Below are positions 25,182 through 33,656 of a DNA stretch of 64,000 nucleotides, one piece after another. How positions within the stretch are numbered: the stretch's first letter is position 1; every line of letters begins with the position of its first letter. A program made the translations under genes and the position numbers. This DNA is from Afipia carboxidovorans OM5 (GTDB lineage Bacteria > Pseudomonadota > Alphaproteobacteria > Rhizobiales > Xanthobacteraceae). Location: positions 2,046,001-2,110,000 of the forward strand of contig NC_015684.1 in NCBI RefSeq assembly GCF_000218565.1. The letters run 5' to 3'. Below the pieces are notes generated by a model. It was given only the letters and a program-made list of their open reading frames with translations, was not told the DNA's origin and did no database searches.

Positions 25182-26437
25182 CATCCAACGTCACTCTCGC
25201 CCAACGCGCACGCAACATCCGTCGCCGTTATCAGATCTGTTTGATCCACCCGTTCGATCCGCGCGGCCAGAAGGTCGGCGGGCTCGAGACCTATATCCGC
25301 GACTTCATCACGTTTCATCCGCAGGATACCGATCTTCTGTTCATCGGCGTCGATTCGATCGGTGATCTTGCGGTCGGACAAGTTCATCGCCTCACCTTTC
25401 GTGGGCGGCAATTCGATTTCATGCCGATCCTGCGTTATTCGGATGAGCAGGCGCGCGAGGCTGCGAAAACCATTCGCTCCTCCCTCACCGGCCAGTTCTT
25501 CATGGCGCTGTTGCGGAATTTCCGGAGCATCGCGCAGCTGATCCGCGCACGGAAATGCACCGTCGATCTGCGGCGCGTTGAATTCTCGTGGCTGCCGGTC
25601 ATCCTGCGCCTTCCGTTCGTGCAGATGCTGCATGGCGAAGGCGTGCCGAAACTGAAGATGGACTCGCTGCTGCGTAAATATTCCTTCGTGCATAATGCGG
25701 GCGAGCGGTTTGCGATTGCGACCAGCGAGAAATTTCTGTGCGTCAATCCGTTTATCACGGAGCGTCTGCAGAAAACCTATCCGAGTCGCAAAGAGAAGAT
25801 CGATACGCTGTGGACCTGGGTGAACACTGACATCTTCGAGCCGCAGCCCTTCCCCTCGACGGACTTGCCATTTCGGGTGGTCTTCGCCGGCCGGCTCGAT
25901 GAATTCAAACAGCCGCCGCTGATGTTCAGAACGCTTGCGCGGTTGCGCCACAGGCTCAACGGTCATCTCGAATTCCATTATGTCGGCACCAGCGACCCGA
26001 CGCGGTTCGCCGAGTTCGGCAATATCGCAGATATCACCATTCGCCACGGCTTCAAGGATGCGGCCGGTCTCGCTGCAACCATCGCATCGGCTCATGCCGG
26101 AATTCTGACATCGGAATTCGAAGGCATGCCGCGCTGCGTGCTGGAGACGCTCGCCATCGGCCGTCCTGTCGTTGCGATGCATCTGCCGCAGCTGGAGTCC
26201 GTCATCCACGATGGTATCAGCGGTTATCTCGTGCCGCGCAATGGGTTATTGGACGACATGGCCGAGGTGCTAGCGGAGCGCTTTGTTGCTGTCCGCAGCG
26301 ACATTGCCAGTGGCCGCATACGGCCGGAAGCCGTCGCCACATCGATCGAAAGCTTCACGCCGGGCACTCAACTGGCGCGCGTGTTTCGGTATCACCGCGA
26401 GATCCAGAACGCGCGCCATCTGCTCGCCATGGCTTGA
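25178..26437 (+). CDS. Glycosyltransferase family 4 protein
   Basis: 419 residues. A GT-B fold with QKVGGLETYIRDFI near the N-terminus (acceptor domain) and a C-terminal donor domain: RVVFAGRLDEFKQPPLMFR, HYVGTSDPTRF and SEFEGMPRCVLETLAIGRPVVA (the EX7E-type motif E..RCVLE). ATG 25178 overlaps the upstream stop by 4 nt and gives the normal length. It adds one sugar to the EPS repeat unit in the cytoplasm; donor unknown. Confidence 0.9.
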   Translation: MTSNVTLAQRARNIRRRYQICLIHPFDPRGQKVGGLETYIRDFITFHPQDTDLLFIGVDSIGDLAVGQVHRLTFRGRQFDFMPILRYSDEQAREAAKTIRSSLTGQFFMALLRNFRSIAQLIRARKCTVDLRRVEFSWLPVILRLPFVQMLHGEGVPKLKMDSLLRKYSFVHNAGERFAIATSEKFLCVNPFITERLQKTYPSRKEKIDTLWTWVNTDIFEPQPFPSTDLPFRVVFAGRLDEFKQPPLMFRTLARLRHRLNGHLEFHYVGTSDPTRFAEFGNIADITIRHGFKDAAGLAATIASAHAGILTSEFEGMPRCVLETLAIGRPVVAMHLPQLESVIHDGISGYLVPRNGLLDDMAEVLAERFVAVRSDIASGRIRPEAVATSIESFTPGTQLARVFRYHREIQNARHLLAMA

Positions 26438-26455
26438 TATCACGAAGGGGACGTC

Positions 26456-27679
26456 GTGAAAATTCTGCTGCTCACCAGTGAGTTCACGCCGGCGAATGGC
26501 GGCATCGGCACCTACGCACGCGAGGTCGCCGCCGCGGCGTGGGAGCTTGGCGCCGAGGTCACCGTGGTTGCGCCGGATTATGGCCGCTCGATCGACGATA
26601 GCAACCTGCCGTTCAAGGTGTCGCGCTTCCATGGCGGCCTGCATTCGATGCGCGATCTGCCGGCCAAGATCAGGCTCGTGCGTAGCGAGATTTCCAAGGT
26701 CTATTACGACATCGTTCATGCCGCGGATTGGCCGTTCTTCATTCCCGTTGCGATGTCGCGTCATCAAATCGACGGCCGCATGATGCTGACCGTGCACGGC
26801 ACGGAGATCAACGAGACCCAGACGCCGCTGAAGCGGCTTGCGATCCGCGGCGCGGGCGTGTTCGGTCCACGTGTGGAGGTCGTCGCAAACAGCGGATTTA
26901 CCCGCGATCTGTTCTGCGATCGTTTCCCGGTCAACCGTGCGCGGGTGAATGCCGTATCACTTGGCGTGTCCGATTTCTGGTTCGGTCCGCGTAAGCGGAA
27001 GGTGCAGGCGCGCTGGCAATACGGGATCGAGGCCAACCGTATCGCGATGGTGACGGTTGCGCGCATCACCCGGCGGAAAGGCCATCACCTCACGCTGGCG
27101 GCGCTCGAGCGTCTGCCAGAGTCCATCCGTAAATCCATCACCTGGCTGGTGGTCGGCCCGCCGGGCGAAGCTGATTACGTGCAGGAGTTTCGCGAGAAGG
27201 TCGAGCGGTCGCCATGCGACGTTCGCCTCCTCGGCGCACTGACCGATCAGGAAATCCACGATCTCTATTCCGGCGCGGATTTCTTCTGCCTCACCGGCGT
27301 GCCGGATACGTCGGGCCGGGTCGAAGGCTTCGGTCTCGTCTATCTGGAGGCGGCGGCGTGCGGGCTGCCGAGCGTGGCGACTGCGATCGGCGGCGTTCCC
27401 GATGCAGTGATCGACAACAAGACTGGGCTTTTGACAGACGCTGCACCGAACGCTGTTGCCGATGCGATCTTGCGAATGGCCGCCGACGGTGAATTGCGGA
27501 CCAACCTTGCGAATGCCGCAAAATTTCATGCGCACGAGATGTCGTGGCGCCGCTGTGCCGGCCAGACCTATGGCCTACCCTACACCTCGCTCTCCCATCC
27601 GATGCCCGAGCACGATCTGATCGGATTGGCGCCGATATTCGACGATCCGGCGGATGCGCATCGCCCGATGATGCACTGA
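26456..27679 (+). CDS. Glycosyltransferase family 4 protein (GTG start)
   Basis: 407 residues. Starts at GTG 26456 with GAAGGGG upstream. The N-terminal domain begins KILLLTSEFTPANGGIGTYAREV, typical of GT4 enzymes. The donor domain shows TVARITRRKGHHLTLAAL, VVGPPGEADY, GALTDQEIHDLYSGADFFCL and EGFGLVYLEAAACGLPSVA (EX7E motif). It is separated from the previous transferase by 18 bp, in the same operon. The last ~35 residues (after HAHEMSWRRCAGQTY) look like a variable tail. Confidence 0.92.
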   Translation: MKILLLTSEFTPANGGIGTYAREVAAAAWELGAEVTVVAPDYGRSIDDSNLPFKVSRFHGGLHSMRDLPAKIRLVRSEISKVYYDIVHAADWPFFIPVAMSRHQIDGRMMLTVHGTEINETQTPLKRLAIRGAGVFGPRVEVVANSGFTRDLFCDRFPVNRARVNAVSLGVSDFWFGPRKRKVQARWQYGIEANRIAMVTVARITRRKGHHLTLAALERLPESIRKSITWLVVGPPGEADYVQEFREKVERSPCDVRLLGALTDQEIHDLYSGADFFCLTGVPDTSGRVEGFGLVYLEAAACGLPSVATAIGGVPDAVIDNKTGLLTDAAPNAVADAILRMAADGELRTNLANAAKFHAHEMSWRRCAGQTYGLPYTSLSHPMPEHDLIGLAPIFDDPADAHRPMMH

Positions 27680-27681
27680 GC

Positions 27682-28104
27682 ATGGTGCGCTTCATGCGAA
27701 AGCTGGTGCTGATCTGTGTTGCGTTTGGTCTCGGCTGCTCGGCAGCTCAGGCCGCCGATGGCTGTACGAAGAGCCGTGAATATCTGCTCAGCGGCCGCGC
27801 GGGCGACCTCACGATGCCGGTCACGTCCTACACCAATCTGTTCAAGACCTGCTCCGCCACGGCAACGATGTCGAACGTGAAGGCCGCCTATATGCTGAGA
27901 GACGGCGGCATCGCCGTGACGCCGAAGCAGGATACCGTCGCAGCGACCGCCGCAACGTTGTCGCGCTTCTGCGAATCCAATCCGCGCGGCACGCTGCGCT
28001 TTCTCAGCAAGCGGGATCTCAAGCTCAATCGCTCGGTTCTCGATATCGTGAAGATATCGTCGACCTCCGCGACATCCTGCAAAAAGCTCAAGGGTCTCAG
28101 TTAG
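27682..28104 (+). CDS. Small secreted four-cysteine protein, unknown function
   Basis: 140 residues from ATG 27682; ATG 27694 is an alternative. A signal peptide is clear (KLVLICVAFGLGCSAAQA-ADG). The mature ~117 residues carry four cysteines (ADGCTK, FKTCSA, RFCESN, TSCKKL), enough for two disulfides, and end in a basic KKLKGLS tail. I recognise no family. The gene follows the GT4 gene by 2 bp and precedes a methyltransferase, so it is probably co-expressed with the EPS genes. A periplasmic accessory or polymer-binding role is a guess from context only. Confidence 0.7.
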   Translation: MVRFMRKLVLICVAFGLGCSAAQAADGCTKSREYLLSGRAGDLTMPVTSYTNLFKTCSATATMSNVKAAYMLRDGGIAVTPKQDTVAATAATLSRFCESNPRGTLRFLSKRDLKLNRSVLDIVKISSTSATSCKKLKGLS

Positions 28105-28105
28105 C

Positions 28106-28167
28106 GCCCTCTTCTCCCGAACTCCATTCACGCTTCTGCGTTGTCGGGAGGTGTTTTCAGAGAGGGC
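28106..28167 (+). promoter_or_regulatory. Nested inverted repeat that can mask a ribosome-binding site
   Basis: Two nested perfect 7-bp pairs lie in the 67-bp gap before the methyltransferase: gccctct (28106-28112) with agagggc (28161-28167), and ctcccga (28114-28120) with tcgggag (28144-28150). The outer 3' arm contains GAGGG, the ribosome-binding site for ATG 28172, so the folded RNA would hide it. It may also act as a terminator for the upstream operon. Confidence 0.5.
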
Positions 28168-28171
28168 TCTT

Positions 28172-29143
28172 ATGTTGAGATATTGTTCGAAGCCGGGCGC
28201 GGTCAACGTCAATCATTTGCTCTGTTGCCCGCGGTGCCATTCGGAACTTCATCTCCACGAGACGCCCATTCGCTGTGCAGGCACGAACTGCGTGTTCTCC
28301 AGGCGCGGTTTTCCGCGCGCCAGCGGCCAACCCGTTCTCATCGACTTCGAGCGCAGCATCTTCGAGCGCGCGGCCTATGACGACGATCGCGGATCGGTGT
28401 TCAAGCGAGACGACACCGGCCGCGGTTTCGGCGTTCGCGTGCGCCGGATGCTGACCGGCTCCAATCCGGTGACGCCCGAAAAATCGAAAGAGATGGTCAA
28501 GCTGCTCAAGCGCGAAAACAAGGCGCCGGTTGTTTTGGTCATCGGCGGCGGTGCGATCGGCGCCGGGGCCGATCCTCTTTACGATACCGAGCACATTCAG
28601 ATCGTCGGCACCGACGTCTATGCCTCCAACAACACGGATGTCGTCGCCGACGGACATTTTCTCCCGTTTCGTGACGAGGTGTTCGATGCGGTCTGGATTC
28701 AGGCTGTCCTTGAGCATGTGCTCGATCCGCCCGCTGTCGTCGCGGAAATCTATCGTGTCCTGAAACCCGGCGGCATCGTCTATGCCGATACGCCATTCAT
28801 CCAGCAGGTGCACGAACAGGCTTATGACTTCACGCGGTTTACGTTAAGCGGGCATCGCTGGCTGTTCCGCCGTTTCGAGGAAATCGACTCCGGCGCGGTC
28901 GGCGGGGCCGGCAAGGCGCTGGTCTGGTCGATCCGTTATGTCGCGCTGTCGCTCGGTTTCAACACCCGCGTTGCGACGCTCGTCGCACTGCCGTTCTTTT
29001 GGCTGCGGTTCATCGATTATTTTGCCAAGCCCGGCCCGAAATCCGACGCAGCCAGCGGCGTGTTCTTCTTCGGCCGCCGCTCCGAAACGGCGCTCAACGC
29101 CAAGGACATGCTACGCTATTACGCATCCAAGCATCCACGCTGA
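28172..29143 (+). CDS. Class I SAM methyltransferase with N-terminal zinc ribbon
   Basis: 323 residues from ATG 28172; GTG 28151 is also in frame. Residues ~17-45 form a Trm112-like zinc ribbon (CCPRCHSEL..CAGTNCVF). The Rossmann methyltransferase domain follows: VLVIGGGAIGAG (SAM motif I), ADGHFLPFRDEVFDAVWIQAVLEHV and VLKPGGIVYADTPF, typical of Methyltransf_11. The C-terminal part has a hydrophobic stretch (ATLVALPFFWLRFIDYF). Such proteins often methylate sugars, lipids or small molecules. Its place at the end of the EPS locus suggests polymer or precursor methylation; the substrate is unknown. Confidence 0.85.
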   Translation: MLRYCSKPGAVNVNHLLCCPRCHSELHLHETPIRCAGTNCVFSRRGFPRASGQPVLIDFERSIFERAAYDDDRGSVFKRDDTGRGFGVRVRRMLTGSNPVTPEKSKEMVKLLKRENKAPVVLVIGGGAIGAGADPLYDTEHIQIVGTDVYASNNTDVVADGHFLPFRDEVFDAVWIQAVLEHVLDPPAVVAEIYRVLKPGGIVYADTPFIQQVHEQAYDFTRFTLSGHRWLFRRFEEIDSGAVGGAGKALVWSIRYVALSLGFNTRVATLVALPFFWLRFIDYFAKPGPKSDAASGVFFFGRRSETALNAKDMLRYYASKHPR

Positions 29144-29149
29144 ATGCAA

Positions 29150-29869
29150 TCAGGCTGTTTTGTACTTAGCCCATCCGGCAGCACGCAACCGGCACGCAGG
29201 GCATTCGCCGCAGCCATAACCCCAGTCGTGCAGCGCGCCGCGTTCGCCGAGATAGCATGTGTGAGAATGCTGCACGATGAGATCGACCAGCGCGTCGCCG
29301 CCAAGCTCATGCGCTAAGGCCCATGTCTCCCCCTTGTCGCGCCACATCAACGGCGTGTGCAGTTCGAAATCGCGCCCCATGCCCTGATTGATCGCGACGT
29401 TGAGCGATTTGATCGTCTCGTCGCGGCAGTCCGGATACCCGGAATAATCCGTCTCGCACATGCCGCCGACGATGTGCCGGATGCCGCGTCGATAGCCGAG
29501 CGCGGCGGCGAGGGTGAGAAACAGCAGATTGCGGCCGGGCACGAACGTGTTGGGGAGGCCACCCTTGTCCATCTCGATCGCGATGTCGCGCGTCAGGGCC
29601 GTATCGGAAATTTCCGCCAGCGTTGGAATGGCGAGCGTATGCGCCTCGCCGAGCCTCGCCTTCCACTCCGGCTTGATCGCCTTGAATCTCTCGATCAGCG
29701 TCGAACGGCATTCGAGCTCGATCGCGTGCCGCTGACCGTAGTCGAAGCCGACCGTCTCGACGCGCGCAAAGCGCGACAGTACCCAGGCAAGACAGGTTGC
29801 GGAATCCTGACCGCCGGAAAACAGCACCAGCGCGGCATCGTCGAGGGGCTTATCCAAGGGATTGTTCAT
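29150..29869 (-). CDS. queC: 7-cyano-7-deazaguanine synthase
   Basis: 239 residues from ATG 29869 (the frame is open to 29884). It converts 7-carboxy-7-deazaguanine to preQ0 using ATP and ammonia, in queuosine synthesis. The PP-loop FSGGQDSATCLAWVLSRF is at the N-terminus. The zinc-binding cysteines are in the C-terminal HTCYLGERGALHDWGYGCGE and the CPAC that follows. Standard length. It is convergent with the methyltransferase at a 6-bp gap and marks the end of the EPS locus. Confidence 0.95.
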   Translation of the reverse strand: MNNPLDKPLDDAALVLFSGGQDSATCLAWVLSRFARVETVGFDYGQRHAIELECRSTLIERFKAIKPEWKARLGEAHTLAIPTLAEISDTALTRDIAIEMDKGGLPNTFVPGRNLLFLTLAAALGYRRGIRHIVGGMCETDYSGYPDCRDETIKSLNVAINQGMGRDFELHTPLMWRDKGETWALAHELGGDALVDLIVQHSHTCYLGERGALHDWGYGCGECPACRLRAAGWAKYKTA

Positions 29870-29996
29870 GACCCGATCTATCATTCAGGATGGACGCCGC
29901 CAACCGGGGAATATCGGGGTTTGATGCAGGATTGAGACTGGGCGAGCGTGGGCCGATGCGGCATAGAAAGAGTATCTGCCATCATTCCGGTGCCTC

Positions 29997-30827
29997 ATGA
30001 AACCGCCTTCGAACCCGACCGATATTGCTGCTCTCCTTGAAGTGATGGCGGCGTTGCGAACGCCTGTCGGCGGCTGCCCGTGGGATCTGGAGCAGACGTT
30101 CGAGACGATCGCGCCCTACACCATCGAGGAAGCTTACGAGGTAGCCGACGCGATCACGCGGCATGACCTCGACGATCTGCGCGAGGAGTTGGGCGATCTT
30201 CTGCTGCAGGTCGTCTATCACGCCCGCATGGCGGAGGAGCAAGGCGCGTTCGCCTTCCCCGACGTGGTGGCGGCCGTCGTCACCAAGATGGTCCGCCGCC
30301 ATCCGCATGTATTCGGTGACGAGGCCGGGCGGATGTCGCCGGACGAGGTGAAGGCTGCGTGGGAGCGGATCAAGGCGGAAGAGAAAGCCGAACGCGCTGC
30401 ACGACGTGGGGAGCTGCCAGTGCAACAGCCCTCCTTGCTCTCATCGGTGAAAACGGGTCAGCCTGCGCTTGCTCACGCACTCGCGCTTCAGCAGAAGGCC
30501 GGCACGGTCGGCTTCGACTGGAACGATCCGCGCGCGGTGCTCGCCAAGATCCGCGAGGAAGCCGACGAGATCGAAGCCGCACTCGACGGCGGTGACGCCA
30601 GGGAAATCGCGGCGGAGACCGGCGATCTCCTGTTTGCCGTGGTCAATCTCGCGCGGCACGCCAAGGTCGATCCGGATATGGCGTTGCGTTCCGCCTCCAC
30701 AAAATTCGAGCGGCGCTTTGGCTACATCGAGCAGGAACTGGCAAAACGCGGCAAGGCGCTCGGTGCAGCGACGCTCGATGAGATGGAAGCGCTGTGGTGC
30801 GAGGCAAAGCAGGCGGAGAAGGAGTAG
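29997..30827 (+). CDS. mazG: Nucleoside triphosphate pyrophosphohydrolase
   Basis: 276 residues, the usual length for a protein with two tandem MazG domains. The first shows CPWDLEQTFETIAPYTIEEAYEVADAI and EELGDLLLQVVYHARMAEE, with the EEXXE/EXXD metal ligands. The second shows FDWNDPRAVLAKIREEADEIE and ETGDLLFAVVNLARH. It hydrolyses NTPs to NMP and PPi, cleaning the nucleotide pool and lowering ppGpp stress signalling in some species. Divergent from queC. A paired-hairpin repeat follows the stop. Confidence 0.94.
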   Translation: MKPPSNPTDIAALLEVMAALRTPVGGCPWDLEQTFETIAPYTIEEAYEVADAITRHDLDDLREELGDLLLQVVYHARMAEEQGAFAFPDVVAAVVTKMVRRHPHVFGDEAGRMSPDEVKAAWERIKAEEKAERAARRGELPVQQPSLLSSVKTGQPALAHALALQQKAGTVGFDWNDPRAVLAKIREEADEIEAALDGGDAREIAAETGDLLFAVVNLARHAKVDPDMALRSASTKFERRFGYIEQELAKRGKALGAATLDEMEALWCEAKQAEKE

Positions 30828-30835
30828 TTACCCTT

Positions 30836-30958
30836 ATGTCCCGGGCGCGACGCAGCGTGAAGCGCTGCCTCGCAGAACCGGGACCATCATAAATGTTGAA
30901 TGTAGAACGGCCCCGGATCAGCAATGCATCGCTACGCGCTGCACTGCATCCGGGGCAC
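30836..30958. repeat. Two adjacent hairpin repeat units between mazG and hflX
   Basis: Unit 1: outer arms gtcccgg (30838-30844) and ccgggac (30878-30884), with an inner hairpin gcagcg (30852-30857) / cgctgc (30863-30868). Unit 2: gccccggat (30910-30918) and atccggggc (30948-30956), a perfect 9-bp pair. The paired layout and sequence match the dispersed GC-rich intergenic repeat family of Bradyrhizobium-like genomes. It lies between convergent stops and could serve as a two-way terminator. Confidence 0.7.
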
Positions 30959-30976
30959 ATCCGTATCAGAAGAGCC

Positions 30977-32368
30977 CTACGCCTCGCGTGGCACGGCCTG
31001 AAACCGCGCAATGGCTGTATCGCGCTTGGTTTCATCGACGCGGATCACCATGTCGAAATGGTCGTCGTCGAGCGTCTTTTCCAGCACCTCGGCATTGCGG
31101 TGAATCCAGCTGATGCCCTCTCCGTCGGCGGCATCGATGCGCAGTTCGAGAACGGTGCGCAGGGCGGCGAGCCGTTCCTCGATTGCCGCAAGCAGCGCGT
31201 CGATCCCCTCGCCGGTCTCCGCCGACACCAGAAAGCACGGATGATCCGCGGGCCGGCGCGCGGCGATGCGTGCGAGGTTTTCGCGCTCCTCGGGCGAAAA
31301 ACAATCGATCTTGTTCCAGACCTCGATGATGCGATGGCCGGACTCCGTGCCGATCCCCAACTGCCGCAGCACGTGATCGACATCGCGCTCCTGCGCTTCG
31401 GCATCCTCGTGCGAGATATCGCGCACATGCAGGATGACGTCGGCCTCGATCACTTCTTCCAGCGTCGCGCGGAAGGCCGCGACCAGCATGGTCGGAAGGT
31501 CCGAGATGAACCCCACGGTGTCGGAGATCATCGCTTTGCCGCCATGCGGCAATCGTAATGCGCGCAGCGTCGGATCGAGCGTCGCAAACAGCATGTCGGC
31601 AGCCTGCACGTCGGCGCGCGTCAAGCGATTGAACAGCGTCGACTTGCCGGCGTTGGTGTAACCGACGAGCGCGACGACACGATACGGCACGCGCTTGCGC
31701 CCGGCACGATGCAGCCGCCGCGTCGCTTGAACCTTCTTCAGATCATTTTCGATCCGCGTGATGCGCTCGCCGATCATGCGGCGGTCGGCCTCGATTTGCG
31801 TTTCGCCCGGGCCGCCCATGAATCCGAAGCCGCCACGCTGACGCTCCAGATGCGTCCATGAGCGGACGAGGCGGCTGCGCTGATAGATCAGATGCGCGAG
31901 TTCGACCTGCAGCGTGCCTTCGCGGGTCTTGGCGCGACGGCCGAAGATTTCGAGAATGAGGCCGGTGCGGTCGAGCACCTTGGCGTTCCATTCCTTCTCG
32001 AGATTGCGCTGCTGGATCGGCGACAACGCGCAATCCATCACCACGAGATCGACGTCGTGCGCCTTGATGAGGCCGAGAATGTCTTCGACCTTGCCCTTGC
32101 CGAGATAAGTCGCCGGGCGGATTTCGGACAGCGGCGCGATCAGCGCCTCCGCAACCGTAAGGTCGATCGCACGCGCAAGACCGGCAGCCTCATCGAGGCG
32201 GGCTTGCGGATCGCGCACGGCATCGGAGCCTATAGTGGCAATGTCGGCGCTGCCGCGGCGCGCACGAAGATACGGGCCGACAACAAGCACGCGGCCCGTC
32301 GTCTGCCCCTGCGCCGGTCCCCCAGAACCCGGCCGGTCGGCTGCCCCGCCGAAGCTACGCGGGTCCAA
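30977..32368 (-). CDS. hflX: Ribosome-associated GTPase HflX
   Basis: 463 residues. The N-terminal HflX domain contains ATYLGKGKVEDI and DLVVMDCALSPIQQRNLEK. A coiled coil with FMGGPGETQIEADRR leads into the G domain: G1 GYTNAGKST, DTVGFI (G3) and NKID (G4). HflX splits stalled or heat-damaged 70S ribosomes. The apparent start is TTG 32368; GAGG in its ribosome-binding region overlaps the hfq stop, and only 9 bp separate the genes, so expression is tied to hfq. There is no ATG before the conserved domain. Confidence 0.94.
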   Translation of the reverse strand: MDPRSFGGAADRPGSGGPAQGQTTGRVLVVGPYLRARRGSADIATIGSDAVRDPQARLDEAAGLARAIDLTVAEALIAPLSEIRPATYLGKGKVEDILGLIKAHDVDLVVMDCALSPIQQRNLEKEWNAKVLDRTGLILEIFGRRAKTREGTLQVELAHLIYQRSRLVRSWTHLERQRGGFGFMGGPGETQIEADRRMIGERITRIENDLKKVQATRRLHRAGRKRVPYRVVALVGYTNAGKSTLFNRLTRADVQAADMLFATLDPTLRALRLPHGGKAMISDTVGFISDLPTMLVAAFRATLEEVIEADVILHVRDISHEDAEAQERDVDHVLRQLGIGTESGHRIIEVWNKIDCFSPEERENLARIAARRPADHPCFLVSAETGEGIDALLAAIEERLAALRTVLELRIDAADGEGISWIHRNAEVLEKTLDDDHFDMVIRVDETKRDTAIARFQAVPREA

Positions 32369-32377
32369 TCAGGGTCC

Positions 32378-32626
32378 TCAAGCTGGAGTGTCCTCGCCGC
32401 CCTCGAACAGCGAAATCGGTGCGCCGGGCATGATGGTCGAAATCGCGTGCTTGTAGACAAGCTGCGAGTGCCCATCCCGCCGCAGCAGCAGGCAGAAATT
32501 GTCAAACCAGGTGACAATGCCCTGCAACTTGACGCCGTTGACGAGGAAAATCGTCAGCGGGGTTTTCGATTTGCGAACATGATTGAGAAACGTGTCTTGC
32601 AGATTTTGTGCGCGGTCGGCTGCCAT
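32378..32626 (-). CDS. hfq: RNA chaperone Hfq
   Basis: 82 residues. Sm1 motif: [26 protein letters not shown]; Sm2: [11 protein letters not shown] (the YKHAIST core, with H for RNA contact). It forms a hexameric ring pairing small RNAs with mRNAs. The C-terminal tail is very short, normal for alphaproteobacteria. The gene lies between the D-amino-acid aminotransferase and hflX in the ntr-hfq-hflX order; no trkA is present between ntrX and hfq. Confidence 0.97.
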
Positions 32627-32707
32627 TGTTATTTTTTCCGCAGTCGTAGCTGGTTCTTGTTATCTCCCGTCCGCATTCGCGCGAGCGAGCTGCGCCCCCC
32701 GAAACCT

Positions 32708-32747
32708 CCTCCGGGTGCTGCGGTGCATTAAAAGACAGCCCCGGAGG
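32708..32747 (-). promoter_or_regulatory. Bulged long hairpin in the hfq leader
   Basis: cctccggg (32708-32715) and cccggagg (32740-32747) are perfect 8-bp arms. Past a 1-nt bulge the stem extends by 4 more pairs (gctg with cagc), giving a 12-bp stem around a 15-nt loop. It lies 80 nt upstream of the hfq ATG and 48 nt after the aminotransferase stop. No T-run follows on the coding strand. It may terminate the upstream transcript or attenuate hfq. Confidence 0.5.
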
Positions 32748-32795
32748 ATAGGCAAGACCAGTTCACCCGTGATGCCGGGGAAATCCGCTGGAAAA

Positions 32796-33653
32796 TCAAG
32801 AAAATGTCGAAAAACCGTGAAAATGGCTGCGGAGCTTGGCGGCGATCGGCCCCGGTACGCCGTTGCCAATCGGCTTGCCGTCGATCTTGACCACCGGCAT
32901 CACGATCTGGGTCGCGGCCGTCACGAATGCTTCCGCAGCTTCTTCCGCCTCCTGCGGCGTGAACGGACGTTCCTCGAATCGCATCTGCAGCGCCGCCAGC
33001 ACTTCCTGCAACACGGCCCGGGTGATGCCGGGCAGGATGCCGCTGTCGGCCGAACGCGTGACGATGGTGCCGGATTTGGTCACGATCCAGGCGTTGCTGG
33101 ATGAACCTTCGGTGACGAATCCGTCGCGGTCGACGAACCAGGCCTCATAGGCCCCCTGCTCCTTGGCCTGCTGCTTGGCGAGCACGTTCGGCAGCAGCGC
33201 GACCGATTTGATATCGACCCGCGGCCAGCGATTCTCCGGCAGGGTGATGACGGCGATGCCGTGCGCGGCCTGCGCCTCGTTCTTCGCGAAGCTGAGATTC
33301 TTCGCGGTGACCACGAGACTCGGCTTCACAGACGGAGACGGGAAGGAATGCTCGCGATGGGCCACGCCGCGCGTGACCTGCAGATAGATCAGCCCGTAAT
33401 GGACGCGATTGCGCCGCATCACCTCATGCAGCACGGCGGTCAGCGCCGCCTCGCCCATCGGCATCGCGATCCGTACTTCGCCGAGCGAACGCTTCAACCG
33501 TGCGCGATGACGCGGCCAGTCGACGAGCGCGCCGTCGCGGATTTCGCAGACCTCGTAGATACCGTCTGAAAACTGATAGCCGCGATCCTCTATATTGACG
33601 GACGCCTCGCGCAGATCGAGATAGCGGCCGTTGACGTAAGCGATACGGGCCAT
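32796..33653 (-). CDS. dat: D-amino-acid aminotransferase (class IV PLP enzyme)
   Basis: 285 residues. Fold-type IV transaminase: YVNGRYLDLREASVNIEDRGYQF at the N-terminus, PLP-lysine in the IKSVALLPNVLAKQQA segment, FVTEGSSSNAW (Glu contacting the cofactor) and SGILPGITRA. It interconverts D-Ala and D-Glu with their keto acids, feeding peptidoglycan. A branched-chain or aminodeoxychorismate-lyase role is less likely given the SVALLPNVL and EGSSSN forms. It starts 3 bp after the ntrX stop, so it is probably in the ntrYX operon. Confidence 0.88.
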   Translation of the reverse strand: MARIAYVNGRYLDLREASVNIEDRGYQFSDGIYEVCEIRDGALVDWPRHRARLKRSLGEVRIAMPMGEAALTAVLHEVMRRNRVHYGLIYLQVTRGVAHREHSFPSPSVKPSLVVTAKNLSFAKNEAQAAHGIAVITLPENRWPRVDIKSVALLPNVLAKQQAKEQGAYEAWFVDRDGFVTEGSSSNAWIVTKSGTIVTRSADSGILPGITRAVLQEVLAALQMRFEERPFTPQEAEEAAEAFVTAATQIVMPVVKIDGKPIGNGVPGPIAAKLRSHFHGFSTFS

Positions 33654-33656
33654 GTG

